A stretch of DNA of 64,000 nucleotides from Palsa-504 sp963818225 (GCA_963818225.1 CAWFRO010000011.1:434001-498000), one strand, 5' to 3'; shown: positions 18,645 to 27,688, numbered from the stretch's first letter. The notes: generated from the sequence alone by a model not told the origin. A program made the numbers and translations.

Positions 18645-19496
18645 CTAAGGGATGTACGCGGCGGGCCGGGTGGGCTCGGGAGCGGGCCGGGTCGGGCCGA
18701 CAGGGCCGACGGGACCGGCGGAGCCGCCGCAGCTTACCGGCGGCCACCAGTACGGCGAGCCGGAATCACCGGGTACCCACGCCCCGGGCTGCTGGGATGG
18801 CCCCTGGCTCGGCACGCAGCCCGCGCTGGTGGCGCCGTGAACGGGCGCCGGCGCCGACGCCGGCCGTGCCCCGGACGGTCCCGGCTGGCTGGCCCGCGCG
18901 ACCGGGAGGGCCGACTGGTGCGGCCGCGGGTCCGGCTGGCCGGAGGAGCCGGCCGGACCGGCTCCGGCTCCGGTCAGCGATGATCGCGCCGCCGGGGACG
19001 GCTCCGGGCCGGCGTGATGGGGGGGTGGCGCCGCGACCGCGTCGTGGGCGAGCTGCTGGACGGGAGTGGGCAGCACGCCGGCGTAGGCCGCCAGGACGCT
19101 CAGCATGACCGCGGCGGCGACCGTGGCCGCGGCCAGCCCGGCCCAGGACGAGGCTCGGCGGCGCGGCCGACGGGACCGGCGGTGGCGCCGCACCGGCCGC
19201 CGGGCCGCGGGCGAGATGCCGGCCGGAGAGGCCAATCGCACGAAGGCAGCCAGCGCCGCCGCCTCTCCGGCCAGCTCACCTGGGGCCCCCCAACCGGGGG
19301 CCAGCTCATCTGGCTCTCCCGGGCCGGCCAAGGCGGCGAGCATTCGTGCCAGGTCATGCATCTCCTGCGGCGCGTCGGGGGGGAGGGCGCGCCGGGCGAT
19401 GATCATGTCCAGCAGCGGCTCGTCGTGCTCGCCGCCGAGCCGACCGGGGAAGGAGAACCCAGGCATCTCACCTTGCATAGCGTCTGGCCCGCTCAT
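18645..19496 (-). CDS. putative membrane anti-sigma factor (Pro/Ala/Ser-rich)
   Basis: 283 residues: a cytoplasmic part (1-115), one membrane segment (about 117-140, WAGLAAATVAAAVMLSVLAA), then a Pro/Gly/Ser-rich extracytoplasmic tail. Its ATG overlaps the sigma factor stop by four bases (19493-19496), and the topology fits an anti-sigma factor or sensor for that sigma. No ZAS zinc motif (HxxxCxxC) is visible, so membership of the classical anti-sigma family is unproven. Confidence 0.65.
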   Translation of the reverse strand: MSGPDAMQGEMPGFSFPGRLGGEHDEPLLDMIIARRALPPDAPQEMHDLARMLAALAGPGEPDELAPGWGAPGELAGEAAALAAFVRLASPAGISPAARRPVRRHRRSRRPRRRASSWAGLAAATVAAAVMLSVLAAYAGVLPTPVQQLAHDAVAAPPPHHAGPEPSPAARSSLTGAGAGPAGSSGQPDPRPHQSALPVARASQPGPSGARPASAPAPVHGATSAGCVPSQGPSQQPGAWVPGDSGSPYWWPPVSCGGSAGPVGPVGPTRPAPEPTRPAAYIP

Positions 19497-20116
19497 TGTG
19501 TTACACCCGCCCGTTCGGCCAGGTCAGCAAGCCGGCGCAGGGCGCGGTGCGCGGTCACCCGGACCGCTCCGGGCGTCTTGCCGACGATCTGAGCCACGTC
19601 CGCGGCCTCGAGCCCGGCCACCACCCGGAGCATGATGATCTCGGCCTGGTCGCGAGGCAGCGCCGCGACCAGGGCCAGGACCGCCCGGGTCGAGATCACC
19701 TCCAGCGCCGCCTCGGCGGCATCCGGGGACGTCTGCTGCGCCGCGGCCTCCAGGCCGTCCATGGACACGTCCGGACGCCGGGCCCGGGCCCGGCCCGCGT
19801 CTACGGCCCGGTGCCGGGCGATGGTGAACAGCCAGGCCCGGAACGCCTCCTCGCCGCCGCGGAAACCGGCCAGGCCCCGCACCACCTGCAGCCAGGTGTC
19901 GCTGGCCACATCCTCCGCCTCGGGCCGCGGGACGATGACGTGCAGGTACCGCAGCAGCGCGGGCTGGACGTCGCGGAACAGGCAGGCGAAGGCCGACTCA
20001 TCGCCCCCCTGGGCCCGGGCCAAGGTGACGGCGAACGCGGCACCGATCACCGGTCTAGTATCGGGCCGGGCCGTCTGCCCGCGCAGACGATCGCGATCAT
20101 GACGCCCGGCGCCCAC
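19493..20116 (-). CDS. ECF-family RNA polymerase sigma factor
   Basis: Region 2 (FACLFRDVQPALLRYL, then AEDVASDTWLQVVRGLAGF and AWLFTIARHRAVDAGR) and region 4 (LVAALPRDQAEIIMLRVVAG, then AQIVGKTPGAVRVTAHRALR) are complete. It directs RNA polymerase to its own promoter set. The ATG at 20116 gives 207 residues; homology begins near VIGAAFAVTLARAQ, so a downstream GTG near 20050 is possible. It overlaps its probable anti-sigma gene and is divergent from dprE1 across a perfect inverted repeat, which may hold shared control. Confidence 0.9.
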   Translation of the reverse strand: MGAGRHDRDRLRGQTARPDTRPVIGAAFAVTLARAQGGDESAFACLFRDVQPALLRYLHVIVPRPEAEDVASDTWLQVVRGLAGFRGGEEAFRAWLFTIARHRAVDAGRARARRPDVSMDGLEAAAQQTSPDAAEAALEVISTRAVLALVAALPRDQAEIIMLRVVAGLEAADVAQIVGKTPGAVRVTAHRALRRLADLAERAGVTQ

Positions 20117-20149
20117 GGCCGGGCCGCGACCGGCTGGCGGGTGCGCGAG

Positions 20150-20196
20150 CCACGGTCCGTTCGGGAAAGATCCTCAACTGACCGAACGGACCGTGG
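20150..20196. promoter_or_regulatory. perfect 15-bp inverted repeat between sigma gene and dprE1
   Basis: CCACGGTCCGTTCGG at 20150-20164 is the reverse complement of 20182-20196, with a 17-base spacer, 16 bases before the dprE1 ATG and about 34 bases before the sigma ATG. It is a candidate operator or leader hairpin. A similar half-site (AACGGACCGTGG) occurs at about 27721. Confidence 0.6.
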
Positions 20197-20212
20197 TGTT
20201 AGTATCGCGGCC

Positions 20213-21619
20213 ATGCCAGCGCGCACTGTCCGCCTCACAGGCTGGGGCCGGGTGTCTGCGTCCTGGGCCGAGCTGGCCGAGCCGGCCACGGCCGCGGCCG
20301 CGGCCGAGCTGCTGGGCCGCGGGGCCGCGGTGCTGCCTGGCGGCGGGGCCGCTGTGCAGTCTGGCGGCTGGGCCGCGGGCCGGGGCGTGATCCCCCGCGG
20401 GCTGGGCCGCGCCTACAACAACGCCGCGCAGTGCGCGGGCGGCGTGGTGATCTCGACCGCGGGGCTGAACCGGATCATCGAGCTGGACACCGCGACCGGC
20501 GTGGTGACCTGCGAGGCCGGCGTCAGCCTGGAGCAGCTCATGGTCGCCGGGCTGCCCGCCGGGTGGTTCGTGCCGGTGTCCCCGGGCACCCGGCAGGTGA
20601 CCGTCGGCGGCGCGATCGCCGCCGACGTCCACGGCAAGAACCACCACGTGGCGGGCAGCTTCGCCCGGCACGTGCGGTCCGTCCAGATCGTGCTGCCCGG
20701 CGGGGAGCCGCGCACGGTGACCGAGCAGTCCGACCCGGCGCTGTTCTGGGCCACCGCGGGCGGCATGGGACTGACCGGGCTCATCACCCGGGCCACGATC
20801 CAGCTCAAGCCGGTGGCCAGCTCGCGGGTCCGGGTGGACACCGTGCGCACCGCCGACATCGACGAGACCATGGCCGTGCTGGCCTCCCACGACCGCCGCT
20901 ACGGCTACACGGTGGCCTGGTCGGACAGCATGGCCCGGGGCGCGGCCCTGGGGCGCTCGGTGGTCACCAGCGGCGACTTCGCCGAGCCATCCGACCTGCC
21001 CGCGGCGGACGCCAAGGACCCGTTCGCGTTCCGGCCCGGCGCCCGGCTGGGCGTGCCGGCCGCTTTCCCGCCCGGCCTCATCAACCGCTACACGGTGGCC
21101 CTGGCCAACGCCGCCTACTATCGCAAGGCGCCTCGCTCGCGCAACGGCGAGATCCAGGACATCGGAACGTTCTTCCATCCGCTGGATGGCATCAGGAACT
21201 GGAACCTCGTCTACGGCCCGGGCGGGTTCCGGCAGTACCAGTACGTGGTGCCGTTCGGCGCCGAGGCCGCCGTGCGCCGGTCGTTTGAACTGGTCAGCCA
21301 GGCCCGCGCGCCGTCCTTCGTGACCGTCCTCAAGCGCTTCGGCCCGGGAGACGAGGGCCCGCTGTCGTTCCCGATGGCGGGCTGGACGCTCGCGCTGGAC
21401 TTCCCGGCCCGCACGCCCGGCCTGGCCGGGCTGCTCAGCGACCTCGACCGGCTGGTGGTCGAGAACGGTGGCCGTGTCTACCTGGCCAAGGACTCGCGGG
21501 TGCCGCCTGACGTGCTGGCCGAGATGTACCCGCGGCTGGGCGAGTTCAGGAAGCTGCGCGCCGAGCTCGACCCGGCTGGGCTGCTGGCCTCAGACCTGTC
21601 CCGCCGCCTGGGCCTGTGA
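20213..21619 (+). CDS. dprE1: DprE1-family FAD oxidase (decaprenylphosphoryl-ribose oxidase-like)
   Basis: 468 residues. The FAD-binding half includes IPRGLGRAYNNAAQ, SPGTRQVTVGGAIAADVHGK and NHHVAGSF (His equivalent to His132 of the mycobacterial enzyme). The substrate half includes FGPGDEGPLSFPMAGW and YLAKDSR (active-site Lys). DprE1 oxidises decaprenylphosphoryl-ribose on the way to arabinose for cell-wall arabinan. The position of mycobacterial Cys387 (GWNICVDF) is Ala394 here (GWTLALDF). ATG 20213 gives the family length. The partner reductase DprE2 is not adjacent, so a related aldonolactone oxidase function remains possible. Confidence 0.87.
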   Translation: MPARTVRLTGWGRVSASWAELAEPATAAAAAELLGRGAAVLPGGGAAVQSGGWAAGRGVIPRGLGRAYNNAAQCAGGVVISTAGLNRIIELDTATGVVTCEAGVSLEQLMVAGLPAGWFVPVSPGTRQVTVGGAIAADVHGKNHHVAGSFARHVRSVQIVLPGGEPRTVTEQSDPALFWATAGGMGLTGLITRATIQLKPVASSRVRVDTVRTADIDETMAVLASHDRRYGYTVAWSDSMARGAALGRSVVTSGDFAEPSDLPAADAKDPFAFRPGARLGVPAAFPPGLINRYTVALANAAYYRKAPRSRNGEIQDIGTFFHPLDGIRNWNLVYGPGGFRQYQYVVPFGAEAAVRRSFELVSQARAPSFVTVLKRFGPGDEGPLSFPMAGWTLALDFPARTPGLAGLLSDLDRLVVENGGRVYLAKDSRVPPDVLAEMYPRLGEFRKLRAELDPAGLLASDLSRRLGL

Positions 21620-21938
21620 GAGTTCCCGCGGGCCCGCTCGGGTGGCCTCGTGGCGCATAACACGGCCAGGGCCGCATAACCTGGCAAAGCCGCCCTAATC
21701 GCGAAATATCGACCACTCAATCCGGGCAGATTCCTGCGAGGCGGGTGAAATCGATCGCATACAGTATTAACTTTTGCCGCGGACACTTTCCGCGGACGGT
21801 AAAGTCGTCCTTGACACTTCGCCCTGCGGCGCAGGAAGTAACCCCTCGACAGGCAATGCAGGGCGGCCTTTGACATACCCGCTGCCCCAGGGGCCATAAC
21901 TGGACTCTGCTGTCCACCTCCGATGAAGAAGGCGGCTC
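21620..21938. other. intergenic region
   Basis: No gene supported in about 320 bp. An AT-richer zone lies at 21700-21800. It is upstream of the two-gene cassette that follows and probably carries its promoter. Confidence 0.35.
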
Positions 21939-22211
21939 ATGCAGGACACTACTGTCTCCCCTCTATCTCGCGCGAGCGATTCCAGCGCAAAGTCGCGACG
22001 TAATACCCCGGCCATATCCGAATATCGGGAAAATGATGATGAATTGCTCGCGCGCATCCTGGTGACCAGCTGGACGCTCGCTACCGGACGGACCCTCCGG
22101 CCCGGTGTCCCGCCGCACTCGCACAGTGCGGAAGAGCTGATCAGCTTCTGGGCCGACGACCTGATCGCGATCACCGGTCCCGCGGTGTCCCCCGGCGCCA
22201 GGCTGCCGTGA
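21939..22211 (+). CDS. small hypothetical protein, first gene of a coupled pair
   Basis: 90 residues, no membrane segment. The C-terminal half contains a conserved-looking stretch (DDELLARILVTSWTLATGRT, then SAEELISFWADDLIAITGP). An AGAAGG motif lies upstream of ATG 21939. Its TGA overlaps the GTG of the next gene (GTGA at 22208-22211), so the two are probably translated together. I do not recognise the family. Confidence 0.6.
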   Translation: MQDTTVSPLSRASDSSAKSRRNTPAISEYRENDDELLARILVTSWTLATGRTLRPGVPPHSHSAEELISFWADDLIAITGPAVSPGARLP

Positions 22212-23365
22212 GCCGGGCACCGGCCCGCACGCTGACGCCCAGCGAGCGTGACTGGCTGGCGGTCAGGTCGTATCTCAGCGAGCACCGGCATGAGCTGGCC
22301 GACGCGGCCGCGGGGGATTACCCGCCCGATCGGCGGGTCGCCGGAACCCCGCTACTGGCCGCGCCCGGCTGGCAGCCTGCCGCGCCCGTCCCGCTCGGTG
22401 ACATCAGCCTGGAGCTGGCTGACGCCAGCCTGGATGACGCCAGCCGGGCTGACGCGGGCCGCGCGGCCGAGTTCGACGTCGCCACGCCGCTGCTGCCGCG
22501 GCGGGCCGACGGGACCCGGTACGCCCGCTACTCCGAGGCGATGGCGGAGCTGGCGGCCCCGCTGGTGTTCGAGAACCGGGGCACCTACCGGCTGACCGAA
22601 GCGGAGCTGTCCGGCCCGCCGCGGCTGGCCTTCACCGCTGGCCGGTACTTCGACGGCGTCGATATCGGCGAGGCGGCGGCGCACGAGTACGCGGCCGCGC
22701 GGCTGGGTGTCGCCGCGCCCGGGGTGAGCTCGGCCGGCCTGCGGGAGCGCTTCGCCGACCCGTGCGATCTGCGCCGGCGGCAGGCCAACCTGGCCATCGC
22801 CGTGCTGACCCTGCGGCTGGATCGCCGGGCGGGCCGGGCGTCGTTCCTGCTGCACTGGCGGGACCCGGCCAAGGTGGGCCACGCCGGCGGCCTGTACCAG
22901 GTCATCCCGGTGGGCATCTTCCAGCCGTCCGGCGAGGCGGCCTGGAACCGGCGCAATGACTTCTCCTTGTGGCGGTTCATGGTCCGCGAGTTCGCCGAGG
23001 AGCTCGGCGGGCGCTCGGAGGACTACGGCAGCGAAAGCGCGCCCGTGGACTACGACTCCTGGCCGTTCGCCCGGCAGCTGACCGACGCCCTGGACCGCGG
23101 CCAGGTCCGCGCGTGGTGCCTGGGGCTCGGCACGGACCCGCTGACCTACGCCACCGACCTGCTCACCGTGGTGGTGATCGACAGTGACGTGTTCGACGCC
23201 CTGTTCGGCGTGGATCTGCGGCGCAATGCCGAGGGCGCCATCCTGGCCGCGCGCGAGTTCGCGGCCCATGTCATCGACCGCACGGTCAGCAGCGAGCCGG
23301 TGCAGGCGGCCGGAGCCGCGTTGCTCCGGCTCGCCTGGCGGCATCGCGAGACGCTGGGAGGCTAG
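22208..23365 (+). CDS. hypothetical protein with Nudix-like box
   Basis: 385 residues, soluble, GTG start coupled to the preceding gene. The central region contains REFAEELGG (about residues 260-268), matching the REUxEExG core of Nudix hydrolases, with a beta-rich lead-in (GGLYQVIPVGIFQPSG); the distal Glu of the Nudix box is not where expected, so activity on nucleoside diphosphates is uncertain. The rest (PFARQLTDALDRGQVRAWCL, then DLLTVVVIDSDVFDALFG) is unfamiliar. It may be a ligand-binding regulator rather than an enzyme. Confidence 0.7.
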   Translation: MSRAPARTLTPSERDWLAVRSYLSEHRHELADAAAGDYPPDRRVAGTPLLAAPGWQPAAPVPLGDISLELADASLDDASRADAGRAAEFDVATPLLPRRADGTRYARYSEAMAELAAPLVFENRGTYRLTEAELSGPPRLAFTAGRYFDGVDIGEAAAHEYAAARLGVAAPGVSSAGLRERFADPCDLRRRQANLAIAVLTLRLDRRAGRASFLLHWRDPAKVGHAGGLYQVIPVGIFQPSGEAAWNRRNDFSLWRFMVREFAEELGGRSEDYGSESAPVDYDSWPFARQLTDALDRGQVRAWCLGLGTDPLTYATDLLTVVVIDSDVFDALFGVDLRRNAEGAILAAREFAAHVIDRTVSSEPVQAAGAALLRLAWRHRETLGG

Positions 23366-23460
23366 CGCCCGCGACTGGGCGAGGCCGCGGCGCATGGGGC
23401 GGCGATTAGCGGGCAGGTATGCCGTGGAGTTGACGTCGTGACCTACCGATGGAGACAGCG

Positions 23461-24394
23461 GTGACAGAAGGGACGCACGACCCGGGCATCGGTCACCTCG
23501 TTCAGTTCTACGGGCATGAAGGAGAACTGGCCGATCAGGTGGCTGCGTACCTGCTGGGCGCGCTGGATGAGGGTGGCGTAGCAGTGTGCATCGCGACCCC
23601 CGCGCACCGGCGCGCCATCGAGACGCGGCTGACCCGCGCTCACGTCGACCTGGCCGCGGCGGCCCGCAGCGGCGCCTATCTGGCCCTGGACGCACGCGAC
23701 ACACTGCACGCGCTGATGCCCGGCGGCCGACTCGACCCCGGCTGCTTCGAACGCGTGATCGGCGACGTGATCACCCGCGCGGGCCGGGCCGGCGCAGCCC
23801 GTCCGCGCCTACGGCGAGATGGTCTCCCTCCTGTGGGACAGCGGGCTGGTCAACGCGGCCGTCGAGCTGGAGGAGATGTGGGACCGGCTGGGCTTGCCGC
23901 AGCCGTTCTCGCTGCTGTGCAGCTATCCGGCCGCATCGGTGACCGGCCGCGGCCACCTGGCGGAGTTCGCCGCGGTGTGCCGCCTGCACCAGGCGGTGAC
24001 CGGCCCGGGGCCGGCCGGCACGGCGCCCGCGGTGACGCGCGGGTTCGCCCTGTGCCGTGACGCGCCCGCGGCGGCCCGTCATTTCGCGGTCGACGCCGTG
24101 CGCCGGCTGGGCGCGGAAGATCTGGCTGACGACGTGGCCCTGGTCGTCACCGAACTGGCCGCCAACGCCGTCGTGCACGCCCGCACCGGCTTCACGGTGG
24201 GCCTGTCGGTCGGCCCGGACACGCTGCGGATCTCGGTGTGTGACGTCAGCCCGCTGCCGGCGGGCCAGGCGGGCCTGGCGCTGCGCGCCGAGCCGCTGCA
24301 CGGGCTGTACGCGGTGGACGCGCTGGCCAGCCGCTGGGGGGTCGAGCCGCTCGGTCACACGGGCAAATCCGTCTGGGCCGAGCTGCGCCGGTAG
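23461..24394 (+). CDS. MEDS-HATPase sensor/anti-sigma regulator, one frameshift
   Basis: The N-terminal MEDS domain (GHLVQFYGHEGELADQVAAY) and the C-terminal HATPase_c domain of RsbW type (DDVALVVTELAANAVVHART; N-box Asn in AANA) form the usual actinobacterial MEDS-HATPase architecture. A frame change near 23790-23800 needs one added base; after it the sequence runs QPVRAYGEMVSLLWDSG to the stop at 24394. GTG 23461 is chosen because GGAG sits six bases upstream; ATG 23449 lacks a site. Known relatives sense ligands through MEDS and control STAS or sigma partners; the STAS gene at 7.5 kb is a possible but unproven partner. Confidence 0.8.
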
Positions 24395-24400
24395 CCGCGG

Positions 24401-24838
24401 CTATATCTTCTGCCAGGCCACGTGCGCCCGGCCCGGCGGCGATCCGGCCTCCAGCTCGAGCCGGTCGCCATCGATGCGGTAATAGCGCACCTGATCGGTA
24501 CCGATCATGTTGGGGAACGAGCTGCCTTCGACTTCATGGATGACGGCGCCGGCCTCGGCGTCGATCCGGAAGCCACCGTAGTAGCTGGCGTAATTGTGGT
24601 AGGCGGCCACCACTTCCGCGTCAGCGGCCTGCCGCGCGTTGTCGGCCTGGAAGCGGGGCTGGCCGGGCCGCATCAGCTGAGCCGACATCCGGCCGCTCTC
24701 GGTGTACACCAGCTGCCCGATGGCGTCGGGGCCGAGCGGGTACTCGACGCTTCCGTCCGGCCCGATGTTCTGCAAGCTCAGCAGCCGCCACGCGCCCACC
24801 AGGGCGGCGCGCACCTCTTCTGCCGCAGTGATCGTCAC
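24401..24838 (-). CDS. lipocalin-like domain protein
   Basis: 145 residues with the lipocalin-like (Lipocalin_5) pattern: LVGAWRLLSLQNIGPDGSVEYP, IGQLVYTESGRMSAQLM and AYHNYASYYGGFRID. A small beta-barrel protein of unknown ligand. GTG start at 24838. It is the last gene of a minus-strand operon with an acyl-CoA synthetase, an SDR and a universal stress protein (gaps 18-44 bases), so a role with an acyl substrate is conceivable. Confidence 0.8.
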   Translation of the reverse strand: MTITAAEEVRAALVGAWRLLSLQNIGPDGSVEYPLGPDAIGQLVYTESGRMSAQLMRPGQPRFQADNARQAADAEVVAAYHNYASYYGGFRIDAEAGAVIHEVEGSSFPNMIGTDQVRYYRIDGDRLELEAGSPPGRAHVAWQKI

Positions 24839-24882
24839 CTCTGCACCTCCGCCGCCACCCGAGCCTGCGAGTCATCATGTCA

Positions 24883-26388
24883 TCACGCCGGCGTCGTGGG
24901 CTCGGGGGGATGCACCTCGCGCCGCAGGATCTTCCCGGTCGGGCCCTTGGGCAGGCCGGGGACCAGCCAGACGCGCCGGGGGTACTTGTACGGCGCCATC
25001 CGGTCCCGGGCGAAGGCCCGCAGCTCGCCGGGCGTGGCGCTCGCGCCCGGCTTGAGCGCCACCGCGGCCCCGACCTCCTCGCCCAGCAGGGGGTGCGGGA
25101 GACCGACCACGGCCGCCTCGGCGACCGCCGGGTGCTCGTGCAGGACCTCCTCGACCTCGCGCGGGTACACGTTGTAGCCGCCCCGGATGATCATGTCCTT
25201 CTTGCGGTCCACGATGTAGTAGTAGCCGTCATCGTCGGCCCGGGCCAGGTCGCCGGTGCGGAACCAGCCCCCGGCCATGGCCTCCGCGGTTGCCTCCGGG
25301 TTGTTCCAGTAGCCCTTCATCACGTTGTGGCCGCGGATGGCGATCTCGCCGATCTCCCCGGCGGGCACGGTACGCAGATCGTCGTCGACGAGCCGCATCT
25401 CCACCCCCTCGACCGGCGTGCCGATCGAGCCCGGCTTGCGGACCCGGTCCGGGTGGTTGAACGAGACGACCGGGGAGGTCTCCGACAGCCCGTAGCCCTC
25501 GAGGATGACGCAGCCGAACCGCTCCTCGAAGCCGCGCAGGATCTCCACCGGCAGCGCGGCGCCGCCGGAGACGCACACCCGCAGGGTCGCGGCCTTGGCC
25601 GGATCGGCCGCCGGGTGCTGCAGGATCGCGGCGTACATGGTCGGCACGCCCTCGAAGATGGTCACGGCGTCGCGCTCGATGATGTCCAGCACCTGGACCG
25701 GGTCGAACCTGGGCAGCAGGGTCAGGGTGCCGCCCGCCGCGACGGTGGCGTTCAGCCCGCAGGTCAGGCCGAACACGTGGAACAGCGGCAGGCAGCCCAT
25801 GGTCACGTCGTCCGGGCCGCCCCGCAGCAGGGTCCGGGCGGTGAGGGTGGCGTTGCGGATCAGCCCGGCGTGGGTGAGCTCGGCGCCCTTGGGCCGTCCG
25901 GTGGTCCCCGAGGTGTAGAGGATGACCGCGTCGTCCGCCCCGCCGCGGCCGGAGGACCCCGGCGCGCCGCTGACCTCCGCCAGCAGGCCGCTCAGGTCAG
26001 GCGTCTCGGCGCTGATCAGCTCGGTGGCCGCCTCGGCGGCGCCCTTGGCCGCCTCCCCGGCCGCCGCGTGCCACGCGATGACCACCTTGGCCCCGGAGTC
26101 ACCCAGGTAGTAGCTGACCTCGCGGCTCTTGAGCAGCGGGTTCATCGGCACCACGATGGCCCCGGCGGCCAGCGCGCCGTAGAAGGCGATGGGGAACGCC
26201 GGGACGTTCGGCAGCATGACCCCGACCCGGTCGCCGGGCTCGACGCCGCGCGAGGCGAGCAGCGCGCTCATCCGCCCGGCCGCCGCCCGCAGCTCGGCGT
26301 AGGTGAGCACGAAGTCGTCCAGCCGGAGCGCGGGCTGGCCGGGATGCTCGGCGGCCGCCTGCTCCAGCAGTGATCCGAGATTCGTCAT
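24883..26388 (-). CDS. long-chain acyl-CoA synthetase (AMP-forming)
   Basis: 501 residues, complete ANL enzyme: P-loop-like LYTSGTTGRPKGAELTHAG, GYGLSETSPVVSF, the hinge/ATP motif GWFRTGDLARAD, DRKKDMIIRGGYNVYPREVE, and the A10 lysine in PKGPTGKILRRE. It activates a fatty acid to acyl-AMP and then to acyl-CoA. ATG 26388 is selected since GGAGG lies five or six bases upstream; a GTG at 26400 would add four residues. Chain-length specificity cannot be read. It is in an operon with an SDR that could act on the same metabolite. Confidence 0.92.
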   Translation of the reverse strand: MTNLGSLLEQAAAEHPGQPALRLDDFVLTYAELRAAAGRMSALLASRGVEPGDRVGVMLPNVPAFPIAFYGALAAGAIVVPMNPLLKSREVSYYLGDSGAKVVIAWHAAAGEAAKGAAEAATELISAETPDLSGLLAEVSGAPGSSGRGGADDAVILYTSGTTGRPKGAELTHAGLIRNATLTARTLLRGGPDDVTMGCLPLFHVFGLTCGLNATVAAGGTLTLLPRFDPVQVLDIIERDAVTIFEGVPTMYAAILQHPAADPAKAATLRVCVSGGAALPVEILRGFEERFGCVILEGYGLSETSPVVSFNHPDRVRKPGSIGTPVEGVEMRLVDDDLRTVPAGEIGEIAIRGHNVMKGYWNNPEATAEAMAGGWFRTGDLARADDDGYYYIVDRKKDMIIRGGYNVYPREVEEVLHEHPAVAEAAVVGLPHPLLGEEVGAAVALKPGASATPGELRAFARDRMAPYKYPRRVWLVPGLPKGPTGKILRREVHPPEPTTPA

Positions 26389-26419
26389 GGCATCCTCCAC
26401 TTGAGCGCGGCGGCGGGGC

Positions 26420-27175
26420 TCAGCCCCGGCCGATGTAGGGCATCGTGGTCGCCGTGATGGTCAGGAACTGGACGTTGGCGTCCAGCGGCAGCGAGGCCAT
26501 GTACAGCACGGCGTCGGCGGCGTGCCGGGGGTCGAACGTGGGCTCGACGGCGACCGACCCGTCGGCCTGCGGCACGCCCCGTTCCATGGGCCGCGTCATG
26601 TCGGTGGCCGCGTTGCCGATGTCGATCTGCCCGCAGGCGATGTCGTAGGGCCGCCCGTCCAGGGACAGGGACTTGGTCAGCCCGGTCAGCGCGTGCTTGG
26701 TCGCGGTGTAGCAGATGCTGCCCGGCCGCGGTGCGTGCGCCGAGATGGAGCCGTTGTTGATGATCCGGCCGCCCCGGGGGTGCTGCGCCTTCATCATCCG
26801 CATCGCGTGCTGGGCGCACAGGAAGGCGCCGGTGAGGTTGACCTCGACCACGGCCCGCCAGTCGGCCAGGTCGATCTCGTCGGGCGGGCCGGACGGCCCG
26901 AACACGCCGGCGTTGTTCACCAGCAGGTCAAGGCGCCCCCAGCGGTCCTGGACGCGGCCGAACAGGGCCGCCACCGACGGCGGGGAGGTCACGTCGGCCG
27001 GGACGGCCAGGGCCGAGTCCGCGGGGCGGCCGGCCGCCTGCGCGGCCTGCGCGGTCTGGCCCAGCGCGTCGGCCCGCCGGCCCGCCAGCGCGACCTGCCA
27101 GCCCGCGCCGAGCAGGGCCAGGGCGATGCTCCGGCCCAGCCCGGAGCCGGCGCCGGTGACTAGCGCGACTGCCAC
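26420..27175 (-). CDS. short-chain dehydrogenase/reductase
   Basis: 251-residue classical SDR: cofactor loop TGAGSGLG, NNAG motif (LLVNNAGVFG), catalytic Ser in NNGSISAHAP and the YTATK pair. The start VALAGRR after strand two suggests NADP(H) preference (basic RR). Substrate unknown; its operon context with an acyl-CoA synthetase suggests lipid or acyl metabolism. GQIDIGNAATDM is typical of a common actinobacterial subgroup. Confidence 0.9.
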   Translation of the reverse strand: MAVALVTGAGSGLGRSIALALLGAGWQVALAGRRADALGQTAQAAQAAGRPADSALAVPADVTSPPSVAALFGRVQDRWGRLDLLVNNAGVFGPSGPPDEIDLADWRAVVEVNLTGAFLCAQHAMRMMKAQHPRGGRIINNGSISAHAPRPGSICYTATKHALTGLTKSLSLDGRPYDIACGQIDIGNAATDMTRPMERGVPQADGSVAVEPTFDPRHAADAVLYMASLPLDANVQFLTITATTMPYIGRG

Positions 27176-27193
27176 GGCAGCTCCCTCCTGTGC

Positions 27194-27688
27194 TCAGGGG
27201 ACGACGGTGACCGGCCAGCGGCCGGCCCTGACCAGGCGGACGGCCAGCGATCCGACCAGCCGGTGCCCGGCCTTGGTCGACGCGCCGACGACCACGGCGT
27301 CGGCCCGGACCTCGTCCGCCACCCGGCGCAGTTCGTGAAACGGGTCGCCCGCCGTGGTGATGAACGTGAGCGGCACGCCGAGCCGGGCGGCTCCCTCTTC
27401 GGCCTCCTGCCGCAGCTCCGCGGCGGCCTCGACGAGCGCCTTCTCCTCCTCGGCGAACACGGCCGCACCCCCGCCGGATGCCGCCGCGCCGTACATGCCG
27501 GAATGCTGTTCCACGTACACGATGACCAGGCGCGCGCCCTGCCGCCGGGCCAGCCCGGCCGCGTACGCGGCGGCCCGCATCGACGTGACGGTCCCGTCGA
27601 GGCCGGCCAGGATGACCTTGGGCCCGTCGGTGCCCAGCTCGAAGGGGCCGGCTTCGCGGGGGGCCACATCGGGATTTTCGTCCGTCAC
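27194..27688 (-). CDS. universal stress protein (UspA family)
   Basis: 164 residues, single Usp domain: KVILAGLDGTVTSMRAAAYA at the start, ADAVVVGASTKAGHRLVGSL near the end containing the G-2x-G-9x-G(S) ATP-loop pattern in a degenerate form. It is the first gene of the operon leading through the SDR and acyl-CoA synthetase. Probably an ATP-binding stress protein; effect unknown. Confidence 0.85.
   Translation of the reverse strand: MTDENPDVAPREAGPFELGTDGPKVILAGLDGTVTSMRAAAYAAGLARRQGARLVIVYVEQHSGMYGAAASGGGAAVFAEEEKALVEAAAELRQEAEEGAARLGVPLTFITTAGDPFHELRRVADEVRADAVVVGASTKAGHRLVGSLAVRLVRAGRWPVTVVP

Noticed and set aside
19496..20212. upstream in-frame extension of dprE1
   Set aside because: It would be antisense to the sigma factor gene; homology starts at ATG 20213.
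22352..23704. 450-codon minus-strand frame
   Set aside because: Antisense to the Nudix-like protein and MEDS gene; Arg/Gln/Gly-rich shadow without domains.
24877..26373. 498-codon plus-strand frame
   Set aside because: Antisense to the acyl-CoA synthetase, which has every family motif.
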